Shown in pieces: positions 18,622-27,621 of a stretch of 64,000 nucleotides of DNA; position 1 is the first letter of the stretch, and every line of letters starts with the position of its first letter. The notes under the pieces were generated by a model, which saw only the letters and a program-made list of their open reading frames with translations, had not been told where the DNA came from and did not search any database. Both the position numbers and the translations under genes were made by a program. Source of the DNA: Castellaniella hirudinis_A (lineage in GTDB: Bacteria; Pseudomonadota; Gammaproteobacteria; Burkholderiales; Burkholderiaceae_B); the NCBI RefSeq assembly GCF_047468865.1, contig NZ_JBLGTV010000002.1, forward strand, positions 328,210 through 392,209. Direction: 5' to 3'.

Positions 18622-19416
18622 ATGCGAGAACGACTGGATTGCGCTTTGCTGGCCCCGGGTCGGGGAGACTGGGTTCACGCGCTGCAGGGGGCGCATCTCG
18701 GGGGGCGGCTGCACCTGCATGCCTTGCAGCCGCAGCAGACAACCGCCCAGGCCTTGCTGGCCGATCCCGCCTTGGCGCGAGGGCGCTACGACGCCGGGCT
18801 GCTGTATGCCGACGAGACCTCGCTGTCCACCTGGCGCACCGTGCTGTCCGCCCGGGCGGGCCGACTGCCCGCCGTGCTGCTGGCGTATGCGGTGGGTTTG
18901 CGCGCTCAGGCCGTGCACGACCTGATCACCCTGGGGGTGGCCGATTTTGTCCGGCCGCCGTTTTGCCCGGAAGAACTGCGCGCCCGTCTGCAGGCGGCCC
19001 TGCACCGGCTGGCGCCTGTGCGCATCGCCGAGCCCCAGCCGGATTACGGCCAGGCCACGGCCCGGCTGGCCGATCCAGCCCTGACGGAGGCCGATCTGTG
19101 CCGCAGCATCTTGGATCGCTCCGGGGCCGAACTGGAAGCCTATGCCGTGGCCCTGGCCATGCAGCGGGCCACCACCCAGGACTCTTTCCGAGAGGCCAAG
19201 AACCAGGTGGTGGCCCGCTTTGAACGGGCCTATATCCGGGCGGCGCTGGGTCGCCACGGGGGCAATGTCACCCTGGCGGCCCGCATGGCCCAGAAGCACC
19301 GGCGGGCGTTTTGGACGCTGATGCGCAAGCACAATATCGACGCGGCGCCCTATCGGATCGAAGACGATGGCCCGTTCCCGTCCAGGGCGGGTAAAATCCA
19401 GGGTTCACCCCCATGA
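18622..19416 (+). CDS. response-regulator-like protein with Fis-type HTH
   Basis: A 264-residue protein. The N-terminal half has the layout of a receiver domain, ending DLITLGVADFVRPPFCPEELRARL-like, where the usual KP pair is RP; I cannot place a convincing phospho-acceptor aspartate, so it may be a degenerate receiver. The C-terminal 55 residues are a Fis/NtrC-type DNA-binding helix-turn-helix (RAYIRAALGRHGGNVTLAAR). There is no AAA+ domain. GGGAGA lies upstream of the ATG at 18622. Its position opposite the AGCS symporter suggests local regulation; target unknown. Confidence 0.75.
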   Translation: MRERLDCALLAPGRGDWVHALQGAHLGGRLHLHALQPQQTTAQALLADPALARGRYDAGLLYADETSLSTWRTVLSARAGRLPAVLLAYAVGLRAQAVHDLITLGVADFVRPPFCPEELRARLQAALHRLAPVRIAEPQPDYGQATARLADPALTEADLCRSILDRSGAELEAYAVALAMQRATTQDSFREAKNQVVARFERAYIRAALGRHGGNVTLAARMAQKHRRAFWTLMRKHNIDAAPYRIEDDGPFPSRAGKIQGSPP

Positions 19417-19465
19417 CCCAGCCGATATTGCATGGCTCATGCAATAGGCCACAGGAAAATCCCAC

Positions 19466-20533
19466 GTGACCACACTGAAAAACGACGTTTTTTTGCGGGC
19501 GCTGCTGCGCCAGCCTGTTCCCTACACCCCCATCTGGATGATGCGCCAGGCGGGCCGCTACCTGCCCGAATACAACCAGACGCGCGCCCAGGCCGGGTCG
19601 TTCCTGAATCTGGCGCAAAGCCCGGAATACGCCTGCGAAGTCACGTTGCAACCCCTGCGCCGCTTTGCCCTGGACGCGGCCATTCTGTTTTCCGATATCC
19701 TCACCATCCCGGACGCCATGGGCCTGGGCCTGCAGTTCGTGGCGGGCGAGGGCCCGCGCTTCGAGCGCCCCTTGCGCGACGAGGCCGCCATCCGGGCCTT
19801 GCAGGCGCCCGATCTCGATCACCTGCGCTATGTGTTTGACGCCGTATCCCTGATCCGCCGCGAACTGGACGGCGCGGTGCCCCTGATCGGGTTTTCCGGC
19901 AGCCCCTGGACCCTGGCCTGTTACATGGTCGAAGGCCAGGGCAGCACCGATTACCGTCAGATCAAGACCCTGCTGTATCAGCGCCCGGATCTCCTCCAGC
20001 ACATCCTGCAGGTCAACGCCCAGGCGGTGCAGGCCTATCTCAATGCGCAAATCCGCGCGGGCGCCCAGGCGGTGATGATTTTCGACAGCTGGGGCGGGGT
20101 GCTGGCCGATGGCCTGTTCCAGCAGTTTTCGCTGCACTACACGCGCCAGGTGCTGGATGGCCTGTTGCGCGAACACGAAGGCCAGCGCATTCCCGCCATT
20201 GTCTTTACCAAGGGCGGCGGGCAATGGGTGGCCGATATCGCCCAGTCGGGTTGCGATGCCGTGGGGCTCGACTGGACCGCCCGGCTGTCCACGGCCCGCC
20301 GGCTGGTGGGCGACCAAGTCGCCCTGCAGGGCAATCTGGATCCCATGGCTCTGTTTGGCGGCGATGCCGCCATTCGCGCCGAGGTTCGCCGGGTGCTGGC
20401 CGATTTTGGCGCCGTCGGCGGCGGCGGGCACGTGTTCAATCTGGGCCACGGGATTTCCCAGTTCACGCCGCCGGACGCCGTGCTGTCGCTGGTCGATGAA
20501 GTGCATGCCGCCAGCAGGGCGTATCACGCCTAG
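19466..20533 (+). CDS. hemE: uroporphyrinogen decarboxylase
   Basis: A 355-residue cytosolic enzyme that converts uroporphyrinogen III to coproporphyrinogen III in haem synthesis. The N-terminal signature TPIWMMRQAGRYLPEY contains the catalytic arginines, FSDILTIPDAMGL holds the conserved aspartate, and GFSGSPWTLACYMVEGQG and FNLGHGI are further family blocks. The start is GTG at 19466 preceded by AGGAAA. priA follows after a 299-base AT-rich gap. Confidence 0.96.
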   Translation: MTTLKNDVFLRALLRQPVPYTPIWMMRQAGRYLPEYNQTRAQAGSFLNLAQSPEYACEVTLQPLRRFALDAAILFSDILTIPDAMGLGLQFVAGEGPRFERPLRDEAAIRALQAPDLDHLRYVFDAVSLIRRELDGAVPLIGFSGSPWTLACYMVEGQGSTDYRQIKTLLYQRPDLLQHILQVNAQAVQAYLNAQIRAGAQAVMIFDSWGGVLADGLFQQFSLHYTRQVLDGLLREHEGQRIPAIVFTKGGGQWVADIAQSGCDAVGLDWTARLSTARRLVGDQVALQGNLDPMALFGGDAAIRAEVRRVLADFGAVGGGGHVFNLGHGISQFTPPDAVLSLVDEVHAASRAYHA

Positions 20534-20832
20534 TGTCCTGGCCAGGACGCCCGGAGGGCGTTCCTTGGGGGCGTCCCGGCCGGATCCGCAATCCGCGGCT
20601 GCAATTGCCGTGTTTATGCACAATTTTCAATCAGCTAGGGTTTATACCGACAATTCGTGAACCATTCTGTTTTTTATTTATATCTATCTGATTAATAACA
20701 GATATTCTTCAAACACTGTATTTATATCAGGTCTTGACGTTCGCGTGATCACGCACTTGGTGTTATTGCACCCATGTTCTCCACAAAGTTATCCACAGGC
20801 GGTCCCGGCGCCGTATGCTGAATCGGGATGTC
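20534..20832. other. AT-rich hemE-priA intergenic region with DnaA boxes
   Basis: 299 bases. A perfect 14-bp palindrome GTCCTGGCCAGGAC lies at the start, and a GGACGCCC/GGGCGTCC hairpin follows the hemE stop. The middle (about 20636-20740) is strikingly AT-rich against the GC-rich surroundings. Two consensus DnaA boxes flank it: TTATGCACA (20614-20622) and TTATCCACA (20789-20797). An inverted repeat TATCTG/CAGATA sits within the AT-rich part. It also must carry the priA promoter. Confidence 0.6.
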
Positions 20833-22884
20833 ATGACTGAGGCCAGAGTCTATCTGGCGGTGGCCCTGGATGTGCCGCTGCCCGGGCTGTTCGACTACTG
20901 GCACGAGGCGCCGGTGGCCCCGGGCGTGCGGGTGCGGGTGCAATTTGGCCGGCGGATGATGGTGGGCCTGGTCTGGGCTGTGCGGGCCGGCCCGCAGGTG
21001 GCGGCGGATCGGGTGCGCGCCATCGAGGCCGTGCTGGACGATCTGCCGCCCTTGGACGGCGACTGGCTGCGCCTGGTGGATTTTGCCGCCCGGTATTATC
21101 ACCGCCCCCTGGGCGAGGTTGCCTTGCCCGCCTTGCCGCCCAGCCTGCGCCAGCCTGCCGCTTATACCGGTGCGCGGGCGGCCGGCGGGCCGGTGTGCCG
21201 GGCCGACCGGCGTCCGGGCACGGCGGCTTCGGGCCAGCCGGCGGCCGTTCCGCCCCCGACGCTCACGCCCGGCCAGCGGCAGGCCCTGGCGGCTTTGCAG
21301 GCCCTGCTGGCCCAGGGCCGCGGGGTGGCGCTGCTGCACGGTGTCACCGGCAGCGGCAAGACCGAACTCTACCTGCGCCTGGCCCGCCAAGTGCTGGCCC
21401 AGGGCCGCCAGGTGCTGCTGCTGGTGCCCGAAATCAATCTGACCCCGCAGTTGGAACAGGTCGTGCGCGCCCGCCTGGATCTGGGGCCGGGCGGCCTGGC
21501 CATGCTGCACAGCCGCCTGGCCGACGGCGAACGGCTGCGCGCCTGGCTGCGGGTGGTGCGCGGCCAGGCGGGGCTGCTGCTGGGCACGCGCCTGGCTTTG
21601 ATGACGCCCATGCCGCGCCTGGGCCTGATCGTGGTGGACGAAGAACACGATCCGTCCTACAAGCAGCAGGACGGCCTGCGGTATTCCGCCCGCGACTTGG
21701 CGGTCTGGCGCGGTCATGACCTGGGCATTCCGGTGGTGCTGGGGTCGGCCACGCCGTCGCTGGAATCCTGGCGTCAGGCGCAGCGCGGCGAATACCGGCT
21801 GGTGTCGTTGGCGCACCGGGCCCAGGCCCAGGCGCTGCCCGCCATTCGCCTGGTGGACACCCGCCGGGCGCAGCTCGAACAAGGGTTTACGCCGCAGCTG
21901 CTGCAGGCCCTGGATCAGCGGCTGGCACAGGGCGAGCAAAGCCTGGTGTTTCTAAATCGCCGGGGCTATGCGCCCGTGCTGCGCTGCGCCTCATGCGGCT
22001 GGGTCAGTCAGTGCCGGCAGTGCACCGCCCATACGGTATTGCACCGGGCGCCGGGGCGCCGTCCGGTGCTGCAGTGCCACCACTGCGGCGATGCGCAGCC
22101 GGTGCCGCGCGCCTGCCCGGTGTGCGGCGATCAGGACTTGCAGCCCATGGGGCGCGGCACCCAGCGGGTCGAGGAATTCCTGGCCGAGCGCTATCCCCGG
22201 GCGCGGATCGTGCGCATCGATGCCGATGCCACGCGGCGCAAAGGCAGCGCCCAGGCCCTGTTCGCCCAAGTGCACGATGGCCGGGCCGATATCCTGGTGG
22301 GCACGCAAATGGTGTCCAAGGGCCACGATTTCGCCCGTCTGGGCCTGGTGGGGGTGCTGAATGCGGACGCCATGCTGTTCGCCCAGGATTTTCGCGCGCC
22401 CGAGCGCCTGTTCGCGCAGCTGATGCAGGTGGCCGGGCGGGCGGGGCGGCGCCTGGCGGGGGCCGATGTCCTGGTGCAGACGGACTATCCCGAACAATCG
22501 GTCTACCAGGCCTTGCTGAAGCATGATTACCAGCGCTTCGCCCAGGCGGCGTTGGCCGAGCGCCAGGCGCTGTCGCTGCCGCCGTTCTCCCATCAGGCCT
22601 TGCTGACGGCGCAGGCCGCACACTTGGCCGATGCGCTGGGGTTTTTGCGGGCGGTGCTGGAAGAAGCCCAAGCCTTGCCGCAGGCGGCGGGCGTGCGCCT
22701 GTACGATGCCGTGCCTTTGCGGGTGGTGCGGGTGGCCCGGGTCGAGCGGGCCCAACTGTTGATCGAATCCGATCAACGGCGGGCCCTGCACACCTTGCTG
22801 CAGGACTTGCTGCCTCGGCTGGACGGTCTGCCCGCCGCCCGCGCCGTGCGCTGGGGGGTCGAGATCGACCCGCAGGAAATCTGA
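20833..22884 (+). CDS. priA: primosomal protein N' (replication restart helicase)
   Basis: A 683-residue superfamily 2 helicase that reloads the replisome at stalled forks. The N-terminal DNA-binding region begins RVYLAVALDVPLPGLFDYW. Helicase motifs are Walker A GVTGSGKTELYL and DEEHDPSYKQQ. Between them and the C-terminus are zinc-binding cysteines (CASCGW, CRQC, CHHCG, CPVCG). I chose ATG 20833 because it yields the usual N-terminus; another ATG at 20815 is possible. Confidence 0.95.
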   Translation: MTEARVYLAVALDVPLPGLFDYWHEAPVAPGVRVRVQFGRRMMVGLVWAVRAGPQVAADRVRAIEAVLDDLPPLDGDWLRLVDFAARYYHRPLGEVALPALPPSLRQPAAYTGARAAGGPVCRADRRPGTAASGQPAAVPPPTLTPGQRQALAALQALLAQGRGVALLHGVTGSGKTELYLRLARQVLAQGRQVLLLVPEINLTPQLEQVVRARLDLGPGGLAMLHSRLADGERLRAWLRVVRGQAGLLLGTRLALMTPMPRLGLIVVDEEHDPSYKQQDGLRYSARDLAVWRGHDLGIPVVLGSATPSLESWRQAQRGEYRLVSLAHRAQAQALPAIRLVDTRRAQLEQGFTPQLLQALDQRLAQGEQSLVFLNRRGYAPVLRCASCGWVSQCRQCTAHTVLHRAPGRRPVLQCHHCGDAQPVPRACPVCGDQDLQPMGRGTQRVEEFLAERYPRARIVRIDADATRRKGSAQALFAQVHDGRADILVGTQMVSKGHDFARLGLVGVLNADAMLFAQDFRAPERLFAQLMQVAGRAGRRLAGADVLVQTDYPEQSVYQALLKHDYQRFAQAALAERQALSLPPFSHQALLTAQAAHLADALGFLRAVLEEAQALPQAAGVRLYDAVPLRVVRVARVERAQLLIESDQRRALHTLLQDLLPRLDGLPAARAVRWGVEIDPQEI

Positions 22885-22886
22885 GG

Positions 22887-25121
22887 ATGGATCTCAACGC
22901 GCGGCAGAACGAGGCGGTCTTGTACCTGGACGGCCCCTGCCTGGTGCTGGCCGGAGCGGGCAGCGGCAAGACCCGGGTGATCACCCGCAAAATGGCGTAT
23001 CTGCTGCGCGAGTGCGGCTATCAGGCGCGCCACGTGGTGGCGCTGACTTTCACCAACAAGGCCGCGCGCGAAATGAACGAGCGCGTGCGCACCCTGGTGA
23101 ACCCCAAGCTGCTGCGCGGCCTGACCGTGGGCACGTTCCATTCGCTGGGCCTGCGTTTCATGCGCGAGGAAGCCAGCCATCTGGGCCTGAAGCGCGGCTT
23201 TTCCATTCTGGATGCCACCGATGCCCAGGGCATTGTCCAGGAACTGCTGGCCACCACCGACCGCGCCCGTCTGCGGGCTGTGCAGCAAACGATTTCCTTG
23301 TGGAAAAACGCCTTGCTGGACCCCGACGCCGCGGCCCGCGTCGCCGTGGGGCCCGACGAAGCCGAGGCCGTGCGGGTGTTTCGCAGTTACGAAGCCACGC
23401 TGAAGGCGTACCAGGCGGTTGATTTCGATGACCTGATCCGCCTGCCCGCGCAGCTGCTGCAGCAAGACGATGCCGTGCGCCAGCGCTGGCAGGCCCGGGT
23501 GCAGTATCTGCTGGTGGACGAGTACCAGGACACCAATGCCTGCCAGTACCAACTGGTGCGCCTGTTGTGCGGCGATCGCGCCATGCTCACCGCGGTGGGC
23601 GACGATGATCAGGCCATCTATGCCTGGCGGGGGGCCACCGTCGAGAACCTGGCCCAGTTGGAGCGCGATTATCCGCGTTTGCGGGTCATCAAACTGGAAC
23701 AGAACTACCGTTCGGTGCAGCGCATCCTGCAGGCGGCCAACCAGGTCATCGGCCATAATCCCAAAACGTTCGACAAAACCTTGTGGTCGGAATTGGGCGT
23801 GGGCGACCCCATCGGCGTCACCCCCATGGGTTCGGATTTGATCGAGGCGGAATCCATCGCCATGCGCCTGTCGGCGGCGCGTTTCGAGCGCCAGGCGCAA
23901 TGGAAGGACTTCGCCGTGCTGTATCGCGGCAACCACCAGGCCCGGGTGATGGAACAGGCCCTGCGCACGCTGCGCATTCCCTATACGGTGTCTGGCGGAC
24001 AGAGTTTTTTCGACAAGACCGAGATCCGCGACATTCTGGCCTGGTTGCGCCTGGTGGCCAACGAGGACGAAGATCCCGCCTTTATCCGCGCCGTCACCAC
24101 GCCGCGGCGGGGCATCGGCCAGAACACCCTGCAGGCCCTGGGCACCGAAGCCGCCCGTCTGGGGGTGTCGCTGTTCGCCGTGGCCGCGCAGGCGACCGAG
24201 GGCCTGCTGCCGGTGGCGCGGCAGCGCCATGCGGTGCAGTCTTTTGTCCAGCTGGTGCGGCATTTCCAGGCCCGCGCCGCGCGCCGCGGCGGCGCGATCC
24301 CGGCGCTGCCGGGGGCGGCGGTTCAGGGGGACTTGCTGGCCTTCGATTTGGAACCCGCGTTTGATCCCGACCCCGCGCCCAGTCGGGCAGGGGCGGTGGA
24401 TGGCGATGCGGCTTTTGGGGCCGCCGAGGCCGGCGGGCCGGCGGCGTCGTCCCCGGCCGCGCAGCGGATGCCCGGCCTGGGCGGGGCGGCCGTTGGCATC
24501 GACGGTGCGCGGGAGGATTCCGCCGCCCGCGTGCTGGATGATTTGCTGGCGGCCATGGATTACGAGCGTCATTTGTACGATTTGCTGGACGAACGTCAGG
24601 CGCAGGCCCGCTGGGGCAATGTGCTGGAATTGGTGGAGTGGCTGAAGCGCAAGGCGGATGAGGATCACCTGACCGTGCTGGAACTGGTGCAGCACGTGGC
24701 CCTGGTGACCATGCTGGAACGCGCCGACGACGAGGAGCCAGACGCGGTCAAGCTCTCCACCCTGCATGCGTCCAAGGGGCTGGAATTCCCGCATGTATAT
24801 TTGATCGGGGTCGAGGAAGGGCTATTGCCGCATCGCGGCGGGGACGACGAGGGCGATGCCAGCGAAGCCGCCATGGCGGCGCGGGTGCGCCGCATCCAGG
24901 AAGAACGCCGCTTGATGTATGTGGGGATTACGCGGGCGCAGCGCAGCCTGCAGATCAGTTGGTGCCGCAAGCGCCGCCGGGGGCGCGAGGATGTCATGTG
25001 CGAACCGTCGCGGTTTATCGCCGAGATGGGTCTGCAGGCCCAGGCGGATGCGCCGGGCCAGGCGCCGGAGATGGACCCGGATCGGACGCTCAACAGCCTG
25101 AAGAACCTGCTGAAGCGCTGA
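22887..25121 (+). CDS. rep: UvrD/Rep-family DNA helicase, Rep type
   Basis: A 744-residue superfamily 1A helicase. Motifs: LAGAGSGKTRVIT (Walker A), TFTNKAAREMNER (Ia), VDEYQDTNACQYQL (Walker B), GDDDQAIYAWRGA (III), LEQNYRS (IV), TLHASKGLEFPHVYLIG (V) and VGITRAQRSL (VI). It begins two bases after priA ends, so the two replication-restart genes are co-transcribed. An alanine/glycine/proline-rich insertion of about 80 residues (about residues 468-548) sits in the middle of the protein, before RVLDDLLAAMDYERHLYD; it is low complexity and unlike the rest. Confidence 0.93.
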   Translation: MDLNARQNEAVLYLDGPCLVLAGAGSGKTRVITRKMAYLLRECGYQARHVVALTFTNKAAREMNERVRTLVNPKLLRGLTVGTFHSLGLRFMREEASHLGLKRGFSILDATDAQGIVQELLATTDRARLRAVQQTISLWKNALLDPDAAARVAVGPDEAEAVRVFRSYEATLKAYQAVDFDDLIRLPAQLLQQDDAVRQRWQARVQYLLVDEYQDTNACQYQLVRLLCGDRAMLTAVGDDDQAIYAWRGATVENLAQLERDYPRLRVIKLEQNYRSVQRILQAANQVIGHNPKTFDKTLWSELGVGDPIGVTPMGSDLIEAESIAMRLSAARFERQAQWKDFAVLYRGNHQARVMEQALRTLRIPYTVSGGQSFFDKTEIRDILAWLRLVANEDEDPAFIRAVTTPRRGIGQNTLQALGTEAARLGVSLFAVAAQATEGLLPVARQRHAVQSFVQLVRHFQARAARRGGAIPALPGAAVQGDLLAFDLEPAFDPDPAPSRAGAVDGDAAFGAAEAGGPAASSPAAQRMPGLGGAAVGIDGAREDSAARVLDDLLAAMDYERHLYDLLDERQAQARWGNVLELVEWLKRKADEDHLTVLELVQHVALVTMLERADDEEPDAVKLSTLHASKGLEFPHVYLIGVEEGLLPHRGGDDEGDASEAAMAARVRRIQEERRLMYVGITRAQRSLQISWCRKRRRGREDVMCEPSRFIAEMGLQAQADAPGQAPEMDPDRTLNSLKNLLKR

Positions 25122-25174
25122 GTGCGGGGGCCGGGCCGGCGGAGGTGCAGGTGCCCAGAGCGGGGCTCGGAACG

Positions 25175-25212
25175 AAAAAAGCGACATCAGGTCTGCCGAT
25201 GCCGCTTTTTTG
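25175..25212. terminator. bidirectional intrinsic terminator
   Basis: AAAAAAGCG (25175-25183) pairs with CGCTTTTTT (25203-25211), with an inner CATC/GATG stem. It can end rep on the plus strand and the small convergent gene on the minus strand. Confidence 0.9.
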
Positions 25213-25242
25213 TCGCCGCGCGGGCGCGCGGGGGTGATGCGC

Positions 25243-25473
25243 TTACCAGGGGCTGCGCGTGTATTGCATGCTGCGGGCGCGTGCTTCGGCCTGGGCGTTG
25301 ATGACGGCGGCGGTGCCGCGGGCGAAGGCCTTGGCGCCCCGGCGCAGGGTGCGGCCCACCGCGGACAGCCCCTTTTTCAGGGACAGGGGCTGGGATTCGC
25401 TCAGGATCGTGTGGGCGTAGGCGCGTTCGAGGGCGTCGGACATCATCAGGGAAGGGGTGGTCACAATATTCAC
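25243..25473 (-). CDS. small basic hypothetical protein
   Basis: A 76-residue basic protein (SLKKGLSAVGRTLRRGAKAF) predicted to be helical, with no membrane segment. I do not recognise it. ACAGGAG precedes the ATG. A terminator follows it and a tandem palindrome lies 46-84 bases upstream, which makes it a real, regulated gene. Small basic proteins of this kind are often stress-induced, but that is only inference. Confidence 0.65.
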   Translation of the reverse strand: MNIVTTPSLMMSDALERAYAHTILSESQPLSLKKGLSAVGRTLRRGAKAFARGTAAVINAQAEARARSMQYTRSPW

Positions 25474-25518
25474 AACAGACTCCTGTTTCAGAAGCTTCGG
25501 GTTTCAACAAGGACAGTA

Positions 25519-25557
25519 TAGGGTAAACCCTAGAATAAAACTAGGGGTAAACCCTAG
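25519..25557 (-). promoter_or_regulatory. tandem TAGGGTAAACCCTAG palindromes and promoter
   Basis: Two near-identical inverted repeats, TAGGGTAAACCCTAG (25519-25533) and CTAGGGGTAAACCCTAG (25541-25557), lie 22-24 bp apart centre to centre, two helical turns. On the minus strand a -10 TATACT overlaps the first one, upstream of the small gene at 25473. A third copy occurs in the prophage at 36807-36823. Confidence 0.6.
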
Positions 25558-25763
25558 TCTTGTGTTTCTGGCCGAAAATGTGGGAAAGAAACGACTGTTT
25601 TCTTGGCGACGGGTGTCTTGGCGAAGCGGCATTGCGATGCGGGAGTGGCGGTCGTGCCGCCAGCGCCCCGGTCATGGCAGGCTGAAAAGGGTGGTCATGA
25701 CAGGATGGCTGCGCTGCGGCGGAAAGCGTGTGGACGCGGGGCGCGGCGCGCGCCCCGCAGGCG

Positions 25764-26501
25764 TCAGGCGGGTTTCTTGCGGGAAAAGAAGCGCCGGAAG
25801 GCGGCCTGGGCCTCGGCGGATTGGATGCGTTCGAAGAACACATTGGCTTCGGCATCCAGAACCTGGTGCACTTGGGGGCGGTCGGGGGCGCGCAGCAGGC
25901 GCTTGCTGGCGCGGACGGCCTGGATGGGCTGGGCGGCCAGCGACTGGGCGCAAGCGCGGGCGGCGGCCAGGGCGTCGTCCGCGATAGCGGTCAGCAGTTG
26001 CCCGGCCAGGGCGTCGTCGGCGTCGAAGGGCTGGGCCTGCAGCAGCCAGCGGGCGGCGCGCCGGGCGCCAGCCAGGCGGGGCAGCAGGACACTGGATGCT
26101 CCTTCGGGGCACAGGCCCAGCGGGACGAAGGGCAGATGAAATGTGGCGCTGCGGTCGGCATAGACGAAGTCGCAGTGCGCCAGCAGTGTGACGCCCACGC
26201 CCACGGCTTGGCCTTGCACGGCGGCGATGACGGGGATGTCGATGCGCGCCAGGGTATGCAGAAAGGCGATCGAGCCCACGTCCTTGGTGCTGGGCAGGGT
26301 CTGGAATTCGGCCAGGTCGTTGCCGGCGGTGAAATGCCCGCCCGCGCCGTGCAGGATGACCGCCGCGCAATCGGGGCTGGCATGCGCCGCCTGCAGGGCC
26401 TGGTCGATTTCGCGGTACATGGCATCGGTCAGGGCGTTGCGCCGCTCGGGCCGGTCGATCTGGATTTCCAGGATCGGACCGTTTTGATTCAGGCGGATCA
26501 T
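25764..26501 (-). CDS. enoyl-CoA hydratase/isomerase family protein
   Basis: A 245-residue crotonase-fold protein. The oxyanion-hole segments are HGAGGHFTAGNDLAEF and VQGQAVGVGVTLLAHCDFVY. The first catalytic glutamate position of hydratases is not obvious in AVGVGVTLLAH, while PEGASSVLLPRL carries an acidic residue as in isomerase-like members, so hydratase or isomerase activity is open. It overlaps the upstream nitronate monooxygenase-like gene by four bases and shares its promoter and palindrome. Confidence 0.88.
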   Translation of the reverse strand: MIRLNQNGPILEIQIDRPERRNALTDAMYREIDQALQAAHASPDCAAVILHGAGGHFTAGNDLAEFQTLPSTKDVGSIAFLHTLARIDIPVIAAVQGQAVGVGVTLLAHCDFVYADRSATFHLPFVPLGLCPEGASSVLLPRLAGARRAARWLLQAQPFDADDALAGQLLTAIADDALAAARACAQSLAAQPIQAVRASKRLLRAPDRPQVHQVLDAEANVFFERIQSAEAQAAFRRFFSRKKPA

Positions 26502-27475
26502 GCGCGCTCCTTGGTCGTAAAGTGATCCTGTACGGAGAGCAGGGCCTGTTGGTATTCGTCGCGCAACTGGGCGACGATGTCCGCCGTGGGCAGGGTGCGG
26601 TCGATGTTGCCGACGCCCTGGCCCGCGCCCCAGATGTCACGCCAGGCTTTTTTGCTGTCGCTGCCGAAATTCGTGCCTTGGGCTTCGGGCAGGTGATCCG
26701 GGTCCAGCCCGATGTTGCGGATGCAGGGCTTCAGGTAGTTGCCGGGGATGCCGGTGAAATACGGGGTGTAAACGATGTCGGCGGCGGCGCTGTCGACAAT
26801 CATTTGCTTGTATTCGGGCTGGGCGTGGGCCTCGGTGCTGGCGATGAAGCGCGTGCCGATATAGGCGAAATCCGCCCCCATGGCGCGTGCCGCCAGGACG
26901 TCCTGGCCCCGGCTGATGGCACCGGACAGGCAGATCGGGCCATCGAAGATGCGCCGCACTTCGCCCAACAGGGCAAAGGGCGACAGGGTGCCCGCGTGCC
27001 CGCCGGCCCCGGCGCAGACCAGAATCAAGCCATCAACCCCGGCCTCGATGGCTTTTTGCGCGTGGCGCAGCGTGGTGACATCATGAAAGACCTTGCCGCC
27101 CCAGGCATGCACGGCGTCCACCACCTGGTTGGGCGCGCGCAGGCTGGTGATGATCAGCGGCACTTGGTGGCGCGCGCAGGTTTCCAGGTCGGCCTGCAGG
27201 CGGTCGTTGGATTGGTGGATGATGTGGTTGATGGCGTAGGGCGGGATGGGGCGATCCGGGTGGGCGCTGCGCAGGGCGGCCAGGCCGTCCTCGATCTGAC
27301 TGAGCCAGGTGTCCAGCTGGCTTTGAGGGCGGGCGTTCAGGGCAGGCATCGACCCGATGATGCCGCTGGCGCATTGGGCGATGACCAGTTCCGGGTTGGA
27401 TACGATGAACATGGGGGCTGCCATGACCGGCAGCGCCATGGATTGGTGCAACGAGGCCGCAAGGGGGTGGGGCAT
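26498..27475 (-). CDS. nitronate monooxygenase-like flavin oxidoreductase
   Basis: A 325-residue FMN-binding TIM-barrel protein of the nitronate monooxygenase/NADH:quinone reductase (2-nitropropane dioxygenase) family. Family blocks: VMAAPMFIVSNPELVIAQC near the start, KVFHDVTTLRHAQKAIEAGV, LVCAGAGGHAGTLSPFALL and GADFAYIGTRFIASTE. First gene of a two-gene leftward operon with the enoyl-CoA hydratase-like gene, behind a perfect 16-bp palindrome. The pairing with a crotonase suggests acyl-CoA metabolism; the substrate is unknown. Confidence 0.9.
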   Translation of the reverse strand: MPHPLAASLHQSMALPVMAAPMFIVSNPELVIAQCASGIIGSMPALNARPQSQLDTWLSQIEDGLAALRSAHPDRPIPPYAINHIIHQSNDRLQADLETCARHQVPLIITSLRAPNQVVDAVHAWGGKVFHDVTTLRHAQKAIEAGVDGLILVCAGAGGHAGTLSPFALLGEVRRIFDGPICLSGAISRGQDVLAARAMGADFAYIGTRFIASTEAHAQPEYKQMIVDSAAADIVYTPYFTGIPGNYLKPCIRNIGLDPDHLPEAQGTNFGSDSKKAWRDIWGAGQGVGNIDRTLPTADIVAQLRDEYQQALLSVQDHFTTKERA

Positions 27476-27512
27476 GGGGCTGTCTCCTGTTGAATAATCT
27501 CCTTATTCTAAA

Positions 27513-27528
27513 TCAAACGATCGTTTGA
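27513..27528 (-). promoter_or_regulatory. 16-bp palindrome, probable TetR-family operator
   Basis: TCAAACGATCGTTTGA is a perfect palindrome 38 bases upstream of the nitronate monooxygenase-like start. It fits the CAAAC-N4-GTTTG pattern described for PsrA-type TetR regulators of fatty-acid genes. No regulator gene lies nearby. Confidence 0.6.
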
Positions 27529-27542
27529 AAAAAGAGGGATGA

Positions 27543-27586
27543 GACCGGACACAGGACAGTCCCTTGAGGACTGTCCTGTGCCGGTC
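27543..27586. repeat. long perfect hairpin
   Basis: GACCGG plus CACAGGACAGTCC (27543-27562, with one extra A at 27549) is mirrored by GGACTGTCCTGTG and CCGGTC (27568-27586) around a 5-base loop, giving a 19-bp stem with one bulge. No T-run follows. It resembles a REP-like element or the footprint of a mobile element. Confidence 0.6.
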
Positions 27587-27621
27587 GAATCGGAGCGGCC
27601 TGCAGGCCGCGAGGTGGACGC

